Origin: Acidiflorens sp963841945
Lineage (GTDB): Bacteria; Acidobacteriota; Terriglobia; Terriglobales; Acidobacteriaceae
Length of the DNA stretch: 64,000 nucleotides
Assembly: GCA_963841945.1 (NCBI GenBank)
Contig: CAWJFC010000022.1
Span: forward strand, 1-64,000
Reading direction: 5' to 3'
This document shows positions 43,072 to 51,649 of the stretch, piece by piece (within the stretch, counting starts at the first letter, position 1; every line of letters begins with the position of its first letter). The notes under the pieces are model-generated. The model did not search any database and was not told where the DNA came from. It saw nothing but the letters and a program-made list of their open reading frames with translations. The position numbers were made by a program, and so were the translations under genes.

Positions 43072-43273
43072 GGCAATATTGTAGAACAGAGGTCACACAG
43101 TCGCCTCGCGCCAGGGACTCAGTCACGCATGTCGATCGCGACATTTACCCGTCCCCAATTGGCCGTTCGGACAACCCAACAACATGTACCTCTAATTTCC
43201 GCGCTCAAGCGTTGTACAAACTACAATCGGTGGACGCTGCCAAGTCCAGACCAGTCTGAAAAGGAGACCATCC

Positions 43274-44458
43274 GTGACTTACAAACGGCTTTCCCCCGCT
43301 GTCGAGCGTGTCGTAATCCTAATTGCGCTTGCTTTCGCGGCGCTCGCCTCCAGCCAACTCCACGCACAAACTTTCAAGGTCTTGTACGGCTTCACTGGTG
43401 AAACCGACGGCGCCAATCCGCTGGCCGGTTTCGTCGCCGACAATGCCGGCAATCTCTATGGAACAGCCAACGCCGGAGGGGCCTACGGAGCGGGCATAGT
43501 TTTCAAGATCACCCGCAAGGGTCAGATGATCGTCCTCTATAACTTCACGGGCGGGACGGACGGGGCCAATCCCGAAGCCAGCTTGCTGCGCGATCACACC
43601 GGCAGTTTCTACGGCACAACCAATGCCGGCGGCGCCTTTGGCAATGGAGTCGTTTTCAAAATGACGCCTAAGGGGAAAGAGACCGTGCTGTACAGCTTCA
43701 AGGGCGGAGCCGATGGCGCGAATCCGGAGGCCCGTCTCGCAGAGGATGAGGCTGGCAACTTCTATGGAACGACTTTTTCCGGAGGCGCTTCCAACAGCGG
43801 CACTGTTTTCGAAGTCACTCGTAAAGGCCAGGAGACTCTCCTGCACAGCTTCAGCGGTAGTGACGGCGCTAATCCGGTCGCAGGCGTCACGTTCGACAAA
43901 TCCGGCAACCTCTACGGCACCACCTCCGTTGGCGGACTCTATGGAAATGGCAACGTATTCGAACTGGCAAAGTCGGGTTGGACCGAGACGAGCCTGCACG
44001 ACTTTCAGCTTGGAAGTGACGGCGGCGTGCCCTACGGCGGTCTCGTCTTTGACGCCTCCGGCAACATCTTCGGCTCGACAACGGACGGCGGCAGTTCAGG
44101 GTCGGATGGCGGCGGCACCATTTTCGAACTCACGCCCAACGGCACAAGCTGGACTTTCAACACAATCTACGCATTGGCCGGTTGGGGTATCTCCGGGACC
44201 TTCCGCGACCTTCTCCTGGACGCTTCCGGAAACATTTACGCCACCACGCACTGCGATGGCGCTTATAATGCCGGCACCGTATACAAACTAACTAACTCTG
44301 AAGGGATCTGGTCTTACACGGAACTCTACACGTTTACCGGGGGCAGCGACGGCCTTTACTCGTTCAGTAACCTCGTCGCCGACAAACAAGGCCATCTTTA
44401 TGGCACGACAAACCAGGGCGGGTCAGGCTACGGAGTCGTCTTCGAAGTCACCCCATAG
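43274..44458 (+). CDS. Secreted GloVer-repeat protein
   Basis: A 394-residue protein from GTG 43274 with a signal peptide (VVILIALAFAALASSQLHAQ) and about eight repeats of the form FTGGTDGANPEASLLxDxxG-NFYGTTxxGGAxGxGxVFKMTPKG, the Gloeo/Verruco (GloVer, TIGR03803) repeat. Repeats likely build a beta-propeller. Such proteins are numerous in Acidobacteriota and have no known activity. A strong terminator follows. Confidence 0.9.
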   Translation: MTYKRLSPAVERVVILIALAFAALASSQLHAQTFKVLYGFTGETDGANPLAGFVADNAGNLYGTANAGGAYGAGIVFKITRKGQMIVLYNFTGGTDGANPEASLLRDHTGSFYGTTNAGGAFGNGVVFKMTPKGKETVLYSFKGGADGANPEARLAEDEAGNFYGTTFSGGASNSGTVFEVTRKGQETLLHSFSGSDGANPVAGVTFDKSGNLYGTTSVGGLYGNGNVFELAKSGWTETSLHDFQLGSDGGVPYGGLVFDASGNIFGSTTDGGSSGSDGGGTIFELTPNGTSWTFNTIYALAGWGISGTFRDLLLDASGNIYATTHCDGAYNAGTVYKLTNSEGIWSYTELYTFTGGSDGLYSFSNLVADKQGHLYGTTNQGGSGYGVVFEVTP

Positions 44459-44489
44459 TGACGGTGGTGGTTTAATCACGTGCAGATTC

Positions 44490-44524
44490 AGCTGGCTCGG
44501 TTGCGATCAACCGGGCCAGCTTTT
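44490..44524 (+). terminator. Strong Rho-independent terminator
   Basis: AGCTGGCTCGGTTG, loop CGAT, CAACCGGGCCAGCT (one T-G pair) then TTT. It lies 32 bases after the GloVer gene and just before the convergent pcm stop, so it may serve both. Confidence 0.9.
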
Positions 44525-44526
44525 CA

Positions 44527-45216
44527 CTAGAACGATCCACCGACTTTCGCAATCAAAGGCACAAACCGGCATCCCTCCAACACCTGAACATCGCGCTGGC
44601 TATTTCGTTTCCTGATCAGCATCAACTCCTGCATCGTTGCCGAGCCCACCGGAATGACCATGCGCCCTTCGGGGCTGAGTTGTTCGAAGAGCGCGGCGGG
44701 CACTTCGCTCGCCGCAGCCGAGACGAGAATTGCATCAAATGGCGCATGCTCCGCCCAACCAAGACTGCCGTCGCCAAGCTTGATCGTCACATTGCGATAC
44801 CCAAGCCGGATAAGCGCGGCCTCCGCCGATTTTGCCAGCGACGCGTGCCTCTCCACTGAAAACACTTCGGCGCAAAGCACCGCCAGGAGTGCCGTAGCAT
44901 ATCCCGAACCGGTACCCACTTCAAGCACACGATCCGTCGGCTGAAGCGCGAGGTGTTCCAGCATCGCCGCCACGATGTAGGGCTGCGAAATCGTCTGTCC
45001 TTCGCCAATCGGCAGCGGATGATCTTCATAAGCATCCTGCCGGAGCGACTCCGGCACAAACTCATGGCGCGGCACGGTACTCATCGCATCGAGCACGCGC
45101 CCATCACGAATGCCGCGCCCGGAAAGCTGATCGCGTGCCATTCGTTCACGCGCAGCCGGAAAGGAATTCCGTAAAAAGTTCATGAACCTGGAAACTCGTC
45201 GTTCGCCCACACCCAC
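44527..45216 (-). CDS. pcm: Protein-L-isoaspartate O-methyltransferase
   Basis: A 229-residue SAM methyltransferase repairing isoaspartyl residues. Motifs: VPRHEFVPESLRQDAYEDHP, LPIGEGQTISQPYIVA, EVGTGSGYATALLA (SAM-binding) and DAILVSAAASEVPAAL, then PEGRMVIPVG. All match Pcm. The start may be ATG 45216 or a later Met (MNFLRNSF). Confidence 0.93.
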   Translation of the reverse strand: MGVGERRVSRFMNFLRNSFPAARERMARDQLSGRGIRDGRVLDAMSTVPRHEFVPESLRQDAYEDHPLPIGEGQTISQPYIVAAMLEHLALQPTDRVLEVGTGSGYATALLAVLCAEVFSVERHASLAKSAEAALIRLGYRNVTIKLGDGSLGWAEHAPFDAILVSAAASEVPAALFEQLSPEGRMVIPVGSATMQELMLIRKRNSQRDVQVLEGCRFVPLIAKVGGSF

Positions 45217-45317
45217 TCGTCAATTCCGATGGAAGCAATCCCAAATGCAAGCCCGAGCAAAATATCGAAGTACTAGTGATTAGCTCGAAACTAGTAGCTC
45301 GCAAGCTCAAAGCTGTT

Positions 45318-46562
45318 TCAGTACGGGCCAATAATCCCGCCAATATTCCGCGAGGCCGGCACATTGGCACCGCTTCTCTTCCCTTGCGCCTCAATCATGT
45401 CGAGATACTTGTAAGCCGAGCCGGTGTTGAACAGTACCACCTTGTCTTCCGCGCGAAGAAATCCGCTGGCACGCAGCTTCTGATAAGCCACCAGCGAGGC
45501 CGCACCTTCGGGCGCCGCAAACACTCCTTCGACGCTCGCCCAATGTCGCGTGGCCGCAAGAATCTCTTCATCCGTCGCAGCCACCGCCGTCCCGCCGCTC
45601 TTCTTCAGGATGTCGAGAATCAGGTAGTCTCCATACGCCTTCGGTACACGCAACCCGGCCGCAAAGGTCAAAGCGTTCTGCCACATTTCGCTCGCGCTCT
45701 TCCCTGCCTCCCACGCCTTCACGATGGGCGCGCAGCCCGCGGCCTGCACGGTAATCATCTTTGGCCTTGCCATGGCGCCCGCGCCTCTGCCACCAATCCA
45801 GCCCAACTCCTCCATCTCGTCAAACGCCTTCCACATTCCGATCATGCCCACGCCGCCGCCCGTGGGATAGACAATCGCATCCGGCAGCTTCCATCCCAGT
45901 TGCTCGGCGACCTCGTAGCCCATCGTCTTCTTGCCCTCAACGCGAAATGGCTCCTTCAACGTCGAGACATCAAACCATCCGTCTTCGCTCTTCGGCCACC
46001 CATCTTTATTTATGCGCTCGGCCACCATGCGCCCGCAGTCGCTGATCAGGCCATCCACCAGCGTGAGGTGCGCGCCGAAATAATCGCACTCCATGCGATT
46101 CGCCAGCGGCACATCCTTCGGCATGAAGATATGCGCCTCGATTCCAGCCGCAGCCGCATAAGCCGCCAACGCTCCGCCAGCATTTCCGGCCGAAGGCGCG
46201 GCCAATTTCTTCGACCCATAGTGCCGAGCCATCGTGACCGCAGCCGACATGCCCCGCGCCTTAAACGATCCCGTAGGATTCAGTCCCTCATCTTTAATGA
46301 AGACATTGGCAAATTCGCGGCTGGGAAGCATAGGCGTGAAGCCTTCGCCCAAAGTCACCGGCGCAGCATCAGGCAGAACCTCCGCATAGCGCCACATCGA
46401 AGCCACGCGGCCGCGCAAATCTTCAGGCCGCAACTTCCCTTTCAAACTGGCGAAATCGTAGCGGACATAAAGCACACCGCCATCCTTCGGACATATATTT
46501 TGTGGACGATCCGCGGAAAGATGTTCTCCGCAACGAGTGCATTCAAGATAGGAAATTCGCAT
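45318..46562 (-). CDS. thrC: Threonine synthase
   Basis: A 414-residue PLP enzyme converting O-phosphohomoserine to threonine. The N-terminus has a zinc-ribbon-like pair of cysteines (LECTRCGEHL ... NICPKDGG), common in archaeal-type/class II synthases. The PLP lysine lies in NPTGSFKARGMSAAV; the phosphate loop is AGNAGGALAAYA, and the other PLP-binding motif is YPTGGGVGMIGMWKA. Related threonine dehydratase/cysteate synthase is the alternative, but the zinc ribbon and length favour ThrC. Confidence 0.9.
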   Translation of the reverse strand: MRISYLECTRCGEHLSADRPQNICPKDGGVLYVRYDFASLKGKLRPEDLRGRVASMWRYAEVLPDAAPVTLGEGFTPMLPSREFANVFIKDEGLNPTGSFKARGMSAAVTMARHYGSKKLAAPSAGNAGGALAAYAAAAGIEAHIFMPKDVPLANRMECDYFGAHLTLVDGLISDCGRMVAERINKDGWPKSEDGWFDVSTLKEPFRVEGKKTMGYEVAEQLGWKLPDAIVYPTGGGVGMIGMWKAFDEMEELGWIGGRGAGAMARPKMITVQAAGCAPIVKAWEAGKSASEMWQNALTFAAGLRVPKAYGDYLILDILKKSGGTAVAATDEEILAATRHWASVEGVFAAPEGAASLVAYQKLRASGFLRAEDKVVLFNTGSAYKYLDMIEAQGKRSGANVPASRNIGGIIGPY

Positions 46563-46595
46563 CGAGGGAAGGATAGCACCGCCTCAACGTAGAGA

Positions 46596-48002
46596 TCATT
46601 GCCGCCAAGGAATCTGCTGGAAGATCTTGCGCAGGTGAGAACCACGGGCCGGATTTACCATTTCCACAAATCCCACGCGCCCCTCAAGATGCGCTCGAAA
46701 TTGCCGGTGCGCACTCAAGTTCTGACTTTCCGGACCCAACCGAACGCAATTTGTGAGTATCGCTTTGAGGCGATCAAAATCGCATCTCTTGACGTTGATA
46801 TGGCGATTCACGACCACGCCAGCCAGATGCTGCCGGACGCCCCGGCGCATGATCCGAGTCTTTCGGTAATTCGCGCCGAAGCCCTCTTCGATCAAGATCG
46901 CCGCGACGTGCGTCGAGAAGCGCTCAATGCGCCGCTCGAATTCCGCATCGCCTGAAAATGCCAGATCGTCGGCATAGCGAGAATACTTTGCACCCGTCGA
47001 TCTCGCCAGTCCCATAAGCCGACAATCCAGACGATACGTAAGGAGGTTCGCCAGCGCAGGCGACGTCGGCGCGCCTTGCGGCAAATGCGGTCGCGAATAC
47101 AAAGTCCTCACTTCTCGCAGCTGATCGAGATCGGTGTTCTGCCCGCAGTTTTTCCATGCGCATCGAGGTACGGCGTTGGTGCAAATTCCGCCCAGCAAAT
47201 TGGCGACGGATTCGGGGTAGCCCAGGGTTCGAAAAAAACTCTGCACACGCGCCGCCCGAAACGACGGGAAAAAATCCTTCAAGTCCATTCGCAAGATGAT
47301 CTGCTGCCCCACGTGCGGCGCAACAAATGATTTGATCGAACGCCCTTTGACGAACCCATGCGCCGCCGGATGCACAGGAATATTTTCCAGAATGCCGCTC
47401 AGAATCTGCCTCTGGATCGCCCTCAGCCGGGTCTTCGGCGCTTCAATCAACCGCATGCCACCATCACTCTTCGATACAACCTGATACTTATAGTGATTGA
47501 GCCGCGAGTTCCACTCGCGTGAGGCCAGCCCTTTCAAGTCGGCAAACCACTGCTGTTCACGAGCGTCAACTGCCAGCCACTCCGCTAGTGCTCCCGCCGA
47601 CTCGATAGGAGGAACCTCCCAGCCCGCCGCCGGCCCAGCGGGCTGCATTCGCTGAGGACCGGTAACCCTGCTGGCAATTGTCAACTCATCGGAATATTTC
47701 GACGAGGCGCGCAGAAATCCCTGGTCACGCAGGAGAAAGGCGATCACGTCGCGCCGCCGGGGGCGCGTTCGGCCAGAAAAAAACTCGATGTACCGTTGCG
47801 CGAGCGGAGAAAGCCATCGCCAGCGTCTGCCTAACGTCGAAGCGCCGCGAGCAACAACCTGGGAGGTTGTCATCTCACCGGCCACAAACGAGGCCGCCAG
47901 TGCTTGCACAAGGGAGGAATCCGGCATGACAAAAGCGGCGAAACACTCCAACGAGTCGCACTCTGCGTGAGCAGTTCTGCGCAGTCGCGCAGTCGAGCTC
48001 AC
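46596..48002 (-). CDS. Retron-like reverse transcriptase
   Basis: A 468-residue protein with a complete RT core: template/primer motif HPAAHGFVKGRSI (211-223), RMDLKDFFPS (238-247, first catalytic Asp), LPQGAPTSPALANL (307-320) and YSRYADDLAFS (340-350, catalytic YADD). HxxAHGFVKGRSI, QGAPTSPxLANL and the absence of a maturase or endonuclease domain place it with retron-type or related unknown-group RTs, not group II introns. It has a ~170-residue N-terminal extension (WLSPLAQRYIEFFSGRTRPR ...). GTG 48002 is assumed; ATG 47927 is possible. A 161-bp gene-free stretch lies upstream. Confidence 0.85.
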   Translation of the reverse strand: MSSTARLRRTAHAECDSLECFAAFVMPDSSLVQALAASFVAGEMTTSQVVARGASTLGRRWRWLSPLAQRYIEFFSGRTRPRRRDVIAFLLRDQGFLRASSKYSDELTIASRVTGPQRMQPAGPAAGWEVPPIESAGALAEWLAVDAREQQWFADLKGLASREWNSRLNHYKYQVVSKSDGGMRLIEAPKTRLRAIQRQILSGILENIPVHPAAHGFVKGRSIKSFVAPHVGQQIILRMDLKDFFPSFRAARVQSFFRTLGYPESVANLLGGICTNAVPRCAWKNCGQNTDLDQLREVRTLYSRPHLPQGAPTSPALANLLTYRLDCRLMGLARSTGAKYSRYADDLAFSGDAEFERRIERFSTHVAAILIEEGFGANYRKTRIMRRGVRQHLAGVVVNRHINVKRCDFDRLKAILTNCVRLGPESQNLSAHRQFRAHLEGRVGFVEMVNPARGSHLRKIFQQIPWRQ

Positions 48003-48163
48003 GCGACGGATTTCCAGCTATTCACATTCCCCTGGGGTAACCCCAGAGAGGCCGAATCGAACCCGAAAGCCCGATCAACCAAGCTTGGAGCACTCCGCCG
48101 CCGAGGAAATAGTAGCAGCATTGCGAAACCGCTTCGCGATGGCGTAAACGCCTGGATCGACCG
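48003..48163 (-). other. Gap upstream of the reverse transcriptase; candidate template RNA
   Basis: 161 bp between the TPR gene and the RT gene. It contains CTGGGG-TAA-CCCCAG (48032-48046), a strong hairpin without a T-run. Retron template RNAs usually lie just upstream of the RT, so this is the place to look. I cannot recognise the msr/msd stems or a branching G with certainty. Confidence 0.3.
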
Positions 48164-48901
48164 TCACGCCGGCACCCTCTTCAAAAACTCCCCCGCCCGC
48201 CTGAACCACGGCCGCTCTCTCCGCCGCAGATAACCCGGCATCGACGGTTTTTTGTCGAGCACCTTCTGCGCCCACACCCGCGCCTCGGCCTTCTGACCCT
48301 CCGCAGCCAGCAACTCCGCAAAATTCAAGTAGGTCTCCGACAAGGTCGACGTCACCGTCACCTGCCGAAACAAAGCCTCCGCTCTTTCCTTCTGTCCGGT
48401 CAGAGCATACGCATGCGCCAGCAGTCCGGCGGCTCGCTGAAAGTCATAATCCGCCTCTTTGTTCACCACGCGCTCCAGGTCCGGCACGGCCGCGGTCGCA
48501 TCGCCCAGCGCCAGCGCACAAACTCCACGACGATAGAAGGGATCGAGCGTATCAGCTCGCGCCGCAATCGCGCGGTCAAATGCCGCTCGCGCGGGCGCGA
48601 ACTTGCCGTCGTCCATGTAAAGATCGCCCAGCTCTTCGTAATTTCCGGCGGAAGGATTGTCGTGGATGGCCGCCTCCAGTTCCGCAATGCGCTTGCGCCG
48701 CGGAAACACTTTGAAGGATTGTCCCAGCAGGCCGATGTCAGGGAGGGCCTCAACAGCCAGATAAATGATAGCGCCGAGCGGCCCGAGAAACAAAATGATA
48801 AAGAGCCAGTAAGTGTCGGGACGCCGCCGAATGAAATGTATGATCGCCATTGCGATAAGCAGAAAACTCCACGGCGATGCCAGGTAGCCTAAAAATCCCA
48901 T
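48164..48901 (-). CDS. Membrane-anchored TPR protein
   Basis: A 245-residue protein with two N-terminal membrane helices (YLASPWSFLLIAMAIIHFI and YWLFIILFLGPLGAIIYLAV, a PLDc_N-like segment) followed by tetratricopeptide repeats (GNYEELGDLYMDDGKFAPAR and FAELLAAEGQKAEARVWAQK). Probably a scaffold at the membrane. Partners unknown. Confidence 0.8.
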   Translation of the reverse strand: MGFLGYLASPWSFLLIAMAIIHFIRRRPDTYWLFIILFLGPLGAIIYLAVEALPDIGLLGQSFKVFPRRKRIAELEAAIHDNPSAGNYEELGDLYMDDGKFAPARAAFDRAIAARADTLDPFYRRGVCALALGDATAAVPDLERVVNKEADYDFQRAAGLLAHAYALTGQKERAEALFRQVTVTSTLSETYLNFAELLAAEGQKAEARVWAQKVLDKKPSMPGYLRRRERPWFRRAGEFLKRVPA

Positions 48902-49006
48902 GTCTTATGCCTAACGAGAGCTTACACACTTGCCGTTTTGCGGGAAAGTAACCGGCAGGTTGTCAGCCGATTTAAGGAAATTCGGGTGGAACCAGAGAAG
49001 GAATTG

Positions 49007-49420
49007 ATGCCGCCAACTAACGATCAGAAGCGAGACGATGTGAAAGCAGACGACGAGAAACAAATCGAGCAGCTCTATCACACCGGCGATCAGGCGCTCA
49101 TGACCGCCGACGTAGACGTTCTAGCCATTATTCTCGCGGACGATTACGTTCAAGTCGACCCGACAGGCAAGCCGCAAACCAAGCAGACCATCATCGACAA
49201 CTTCCGCGCCGGCGCAATTCGCTACCCATCCATCGTTTCCACCGGACGCACCGTCCGCATCTTCGGCAACACGGCAGTCGTTCACGGCTCCGAATCCGAC
49301 GAGGTCGAATCCGCGGGCCGCCGCTTCCACGCCGACTACATCTACCTCGACGTATTGCTCAAACGCGACGGCCGCTGGAAGCTGGTAGCCTCTCAACTTG
49401 CCAAACCTGCGGACCAGTAG
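49007..49420 (+). CDS. NTF2-like (SnoaL/DUF4440) protein
   Basis: A 137-residue protein from ATG 49007 with AAGGA five bases upstream. The fold pattern is KQIEQLYHTGDQALMTADVD, then LADDYVQVDPTGKPQTKQTI and TVRIFGNTAVVHGSES, ending RRFHADYIYLDVLLKRDGRW with KLVASQLAK, a typical DUF4440 ketosteroid-isomerase-like barrel. Small-molecule binding or isomerase activity cannot be told. Confidence 0.85.
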   Translation: MPPTNDQKRDDVKADDEKQIEQLYHTGDQALMTADVDVLAIILADDYVQVDPTGKPQTKQTIIDNFRAGAIRYPSIVSTGRTVRIFGNTAVVHGSESDEVESAGRRFHADYIYLDVLLKRDGRWKLVASQLAKPADQ

Positions 49421-49502
49421 CAGAGATGAAAAACGAGTTGAAGACCAGATTCCAGGATCAGGGAGAGATTGGAAGGGAGGAAGCAAACTCCACTGAAGCC
49501 TT

Positions 49503-50135
49503 CTATTCAGTCGCAGACGCGCGCAACCGGTTCTGCCAGTGCGACCACACAAACCAGACGAATCCAGTCACCAGCAACACGCCGATGACGGCGTCCATTT
49601 TGTGAAAATACTGGCCCAGCGATCGCCAGTTCTGGCCAAGCTTCATACCGAACCAGGCCAGCGCCAGGCACCACGGCCACGAGCCAAGAAACGTGTAGAT
49701 GTGGAACTTTCCGCGTGGCATACGCGCCACACCCGCCGGCAGTGCAATGAACGTACGGATCACCGGCAGCAACCGCGCGATAAAAACGGCCATCTCGCCC
49801 CAGCGATCAAAAAAGCGGTCAGCCCAGTCAAGCTCGCGCCGTCCCATCAAAATCCAGCGTCCATAGCGTTCCACCAGCGGACGCCCTCCATAACAACCAA
49901 TCTCATACGCCACCAGCGACCCAAGATTGCATCCGATCGCACCCGCCGTTGCCACCCACAAGAGCTTCATCGTCCCCTGGAAAACCAGGTACCCCGCGAA
50001 CGGCATAATCAGTTCGGAGGGTAGCGGAATGCACGCAGACTCGATCGCCATCAGAATCGCAATCCCGGCATAGCCGGTCGCCGCTACAAGATTCGAGATG
50101 AACACGAACAGGACGGCTAAAACCTTCTCAGTCAT
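49503..50135 (-). CDS. DedA-family membrane protein
   Basis: A 210-residue polytopic protein with the DedA/SNARE-associated domain: IESACIPLPSELIMPFAGYL near residue 32, AGAIGCNLGSLVAYEIGCYG near residue 65 and FIARLLPVIRTFIALPAGVA near residue 118. DedA proteins flip or transport polyprenyl phosphates and phospholipids and support envelope integrity. Confidence 0.92.
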   Translation of the reverse strand: MTEKVLAVLFVFISNLVAATGYAGIAILMAIESACIPLPSELIMPFAGYLVFQGTMKLLWVATAGAIGCNLGSLVAYEIGCYGGRPLVERYGRWILMGRRELDWADRFFDRWGEMAVFIARLLPVIRTFIALPAGVARMPRGKFHIYTFLGSWPWCLALAWFGMKLGQNWRSLGQYFHKMDAVIGVLLVTGFVWFVWSHWQNRLRASATE

Positions 50136-50280
50136 TGAGGACTCATCGGATCATCAGGTGATCGGGTCATCCGGTCATCTTAAACCACTTACGAAATGAA
50201 GGAGACGGCCGGGCGATATCTACTGATTGGGGAAATTCAAAGTAGTAGGGTTGCGATGGCCCGATGGCCCGATGACCCGA

Positions 50281-50505
50281 TCAAAAGGCCCCTTCTTGTG
50301 TAAAGGTAAATCCCGGCAGCGCCACTCCATCCGGCGACTTGGCAACCTTGACCTTCACTCCGGGAACATTCGGCGCATTCACCTCTGCGGGACGCAACAC
50401 GGCATACTGCGTGAACACTTCGCTGTAGACTTTCGTGACCAGAAAATCCTTGCCGCTCTGGTCCTGGCGCCACACTTGCCCTAGTTTGATACTCTTCACG
50501 GCCAC
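50281..50505 (-). CDS. Small hypothetical protein
   Basis: A 74-residue protein (MAVKSIKLGQVWRQDQSGKD, then FLVTKVYSEVFTQYAVLRP) that looks like a small SH3/KOW-like beta barrel. No family assigned. The direct repeat CGATGGCC/CGATGACC words lie just downstream (about 50258-50282). Confidence 0.55.
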   Translation of the reverse strand: MAVKSIKLGQVWRQDQSGKDFLVTKVYSEVFTQYAVLRPAEVNAPNVPGVKVKVAKSPDGVALPGFTFTQEGAF

Positions 50506-50685
50506 GATTTTACCTTCGTTTCAGACTACTCACCGGCCAACGGCGCGTCAATTCCCCAGAGGTTACCTTTGTCCTACCCTTGCCATAACTTTGTCTTAAC
50601 TATGATTCGCGCAGCACGCTCATGCCGCCTTCGCCGTCAACACTGGCACTCGCTTTGATACCATGAATCTTCTCAGGAGAACAAA

Positions 50686-51537
50686 ATGCCTCGCGGATCC
50701 ATGCCGCGCCAACCCAGTCGCAGCGGACGCCAGGATGCCGTGCGCGCTGCGAAGCCCATCGCCCTGAACAAAACGAAATCGCCGGGTCGCCCACCGGCCA
50801 AGGTAACCGCATCACCCCCACGCCCGCGCAATGCTTCATCGCCAAAAAAGAAATCCGGCTACAATCCTGTCAGTCCCGAGCGCGTCCGCGCCATCATCGC
50901 CGGACTCGACCAGATGTATCCCGGCGTGACGTGCGCGCTCACCCATCGCAGCGCCTGGGAACTGGTAGTGGCCACGATTCTCTCCGCCCAGTGCACCGAC
51001 GTGCGCGTCAACATGGTTACGCCCATCCTCTTCGAAAAATATCCGACGGTAAAGGATTTTGCCTCGCTCGAGCCCGAGCAACTCGAGCCCGACATCCGCT
51101 CCACCGGCTTCTTTCGCAACAAAGCGAAATCGATAGTTGGCGCGGCCCGCAAGATTGTTTCCGATTTCGGCGGCCAAGTGCCCGACACAATGGATGAACT
51201 GTTAACGCTCCCCGGCGTGGCGCGGAAAACAGCGAATGTCGTTCTCGGCACATGGTTCAAAAAGAATGTTGGAGTCGTGGTCGATACGCACGTGACGCGC
51301 ATTTCTCGGCGCCTGGAACTAACGCGCAATGAAGACGCGCAGAAAATCGAGCAAGACCTGATGCGTATCGTTCCGCAGGACCGCTGGACAGATTTTTCTC
51401 ACGAGGTAATCTGGCACGGACGAAAGCTCTGCATCGCGCGTAAACCGAAGTGCGCCGATTGCGCGATCGAGAAACTCTGTCACGCCGCTGATAAGACCTG
51501 GTCCACAGTAGAAATCCACAAGGACGCAAGACCCTAG
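50686..51537 (+). CDS. nth: Endonuclease III
   Basis: A 283-residue base-excision-repair glycosylase/AP lyase. The catalytic core has ATILSAQCTDVRVN, the helix-hairpin-helix LPGVARKTANVVLG with its catalytic Lys, VVVDTHVTRISRRL with its catalytic Asp, and an FeS cluster motif HGRKLCIARKPKCADCAIEKLC split over four cysteines. The first ~60 residues are a basic, low-complexity extension absent from E. coli Nth. AGGAGA precedes ATG 50686. Confidence 0.95.
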   Translation: MPRGSMPRQPSRSGRQDAVRAAKPIALNKTKSPGRPPAKVTASPPRPRNASSPKKKSGYNPVSPERVRAIIAGLDQMYPGVTCALTHRSAWELVVATILSAQCTDVRVNMVTPILFEKYPTVKDFASLEPEQLEPDIRSTGFFRNKAKSIVGAARKIVSDFGGQVPDTMDELLTLPGVARKTANVVLGTWFKKNVGVVVDTHVTRISRRLELTRNEDAQKIEQDLMRIVPQDRWTDFSHEVIWHGRKLCIARKPKCADCAIEKLCHAADKTWSTVEIHKDARP

Positions 51538-51649
51538 TTGAAAAGGGCTGCCAGGTTTTTATAAAGGTGTCATCCTGAGCGCAGCGAAGGACCTATGCAT
51601 TTCTAGCGAGGGACGCTCTCGCTCAAAGTAATACTCTGGCGCGGAGATG

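Noticed and set aside
45276..46592. 438-codon plus-strand frame
   Set aside because: Antisense to thrC, Arg/His-rich with no domain.
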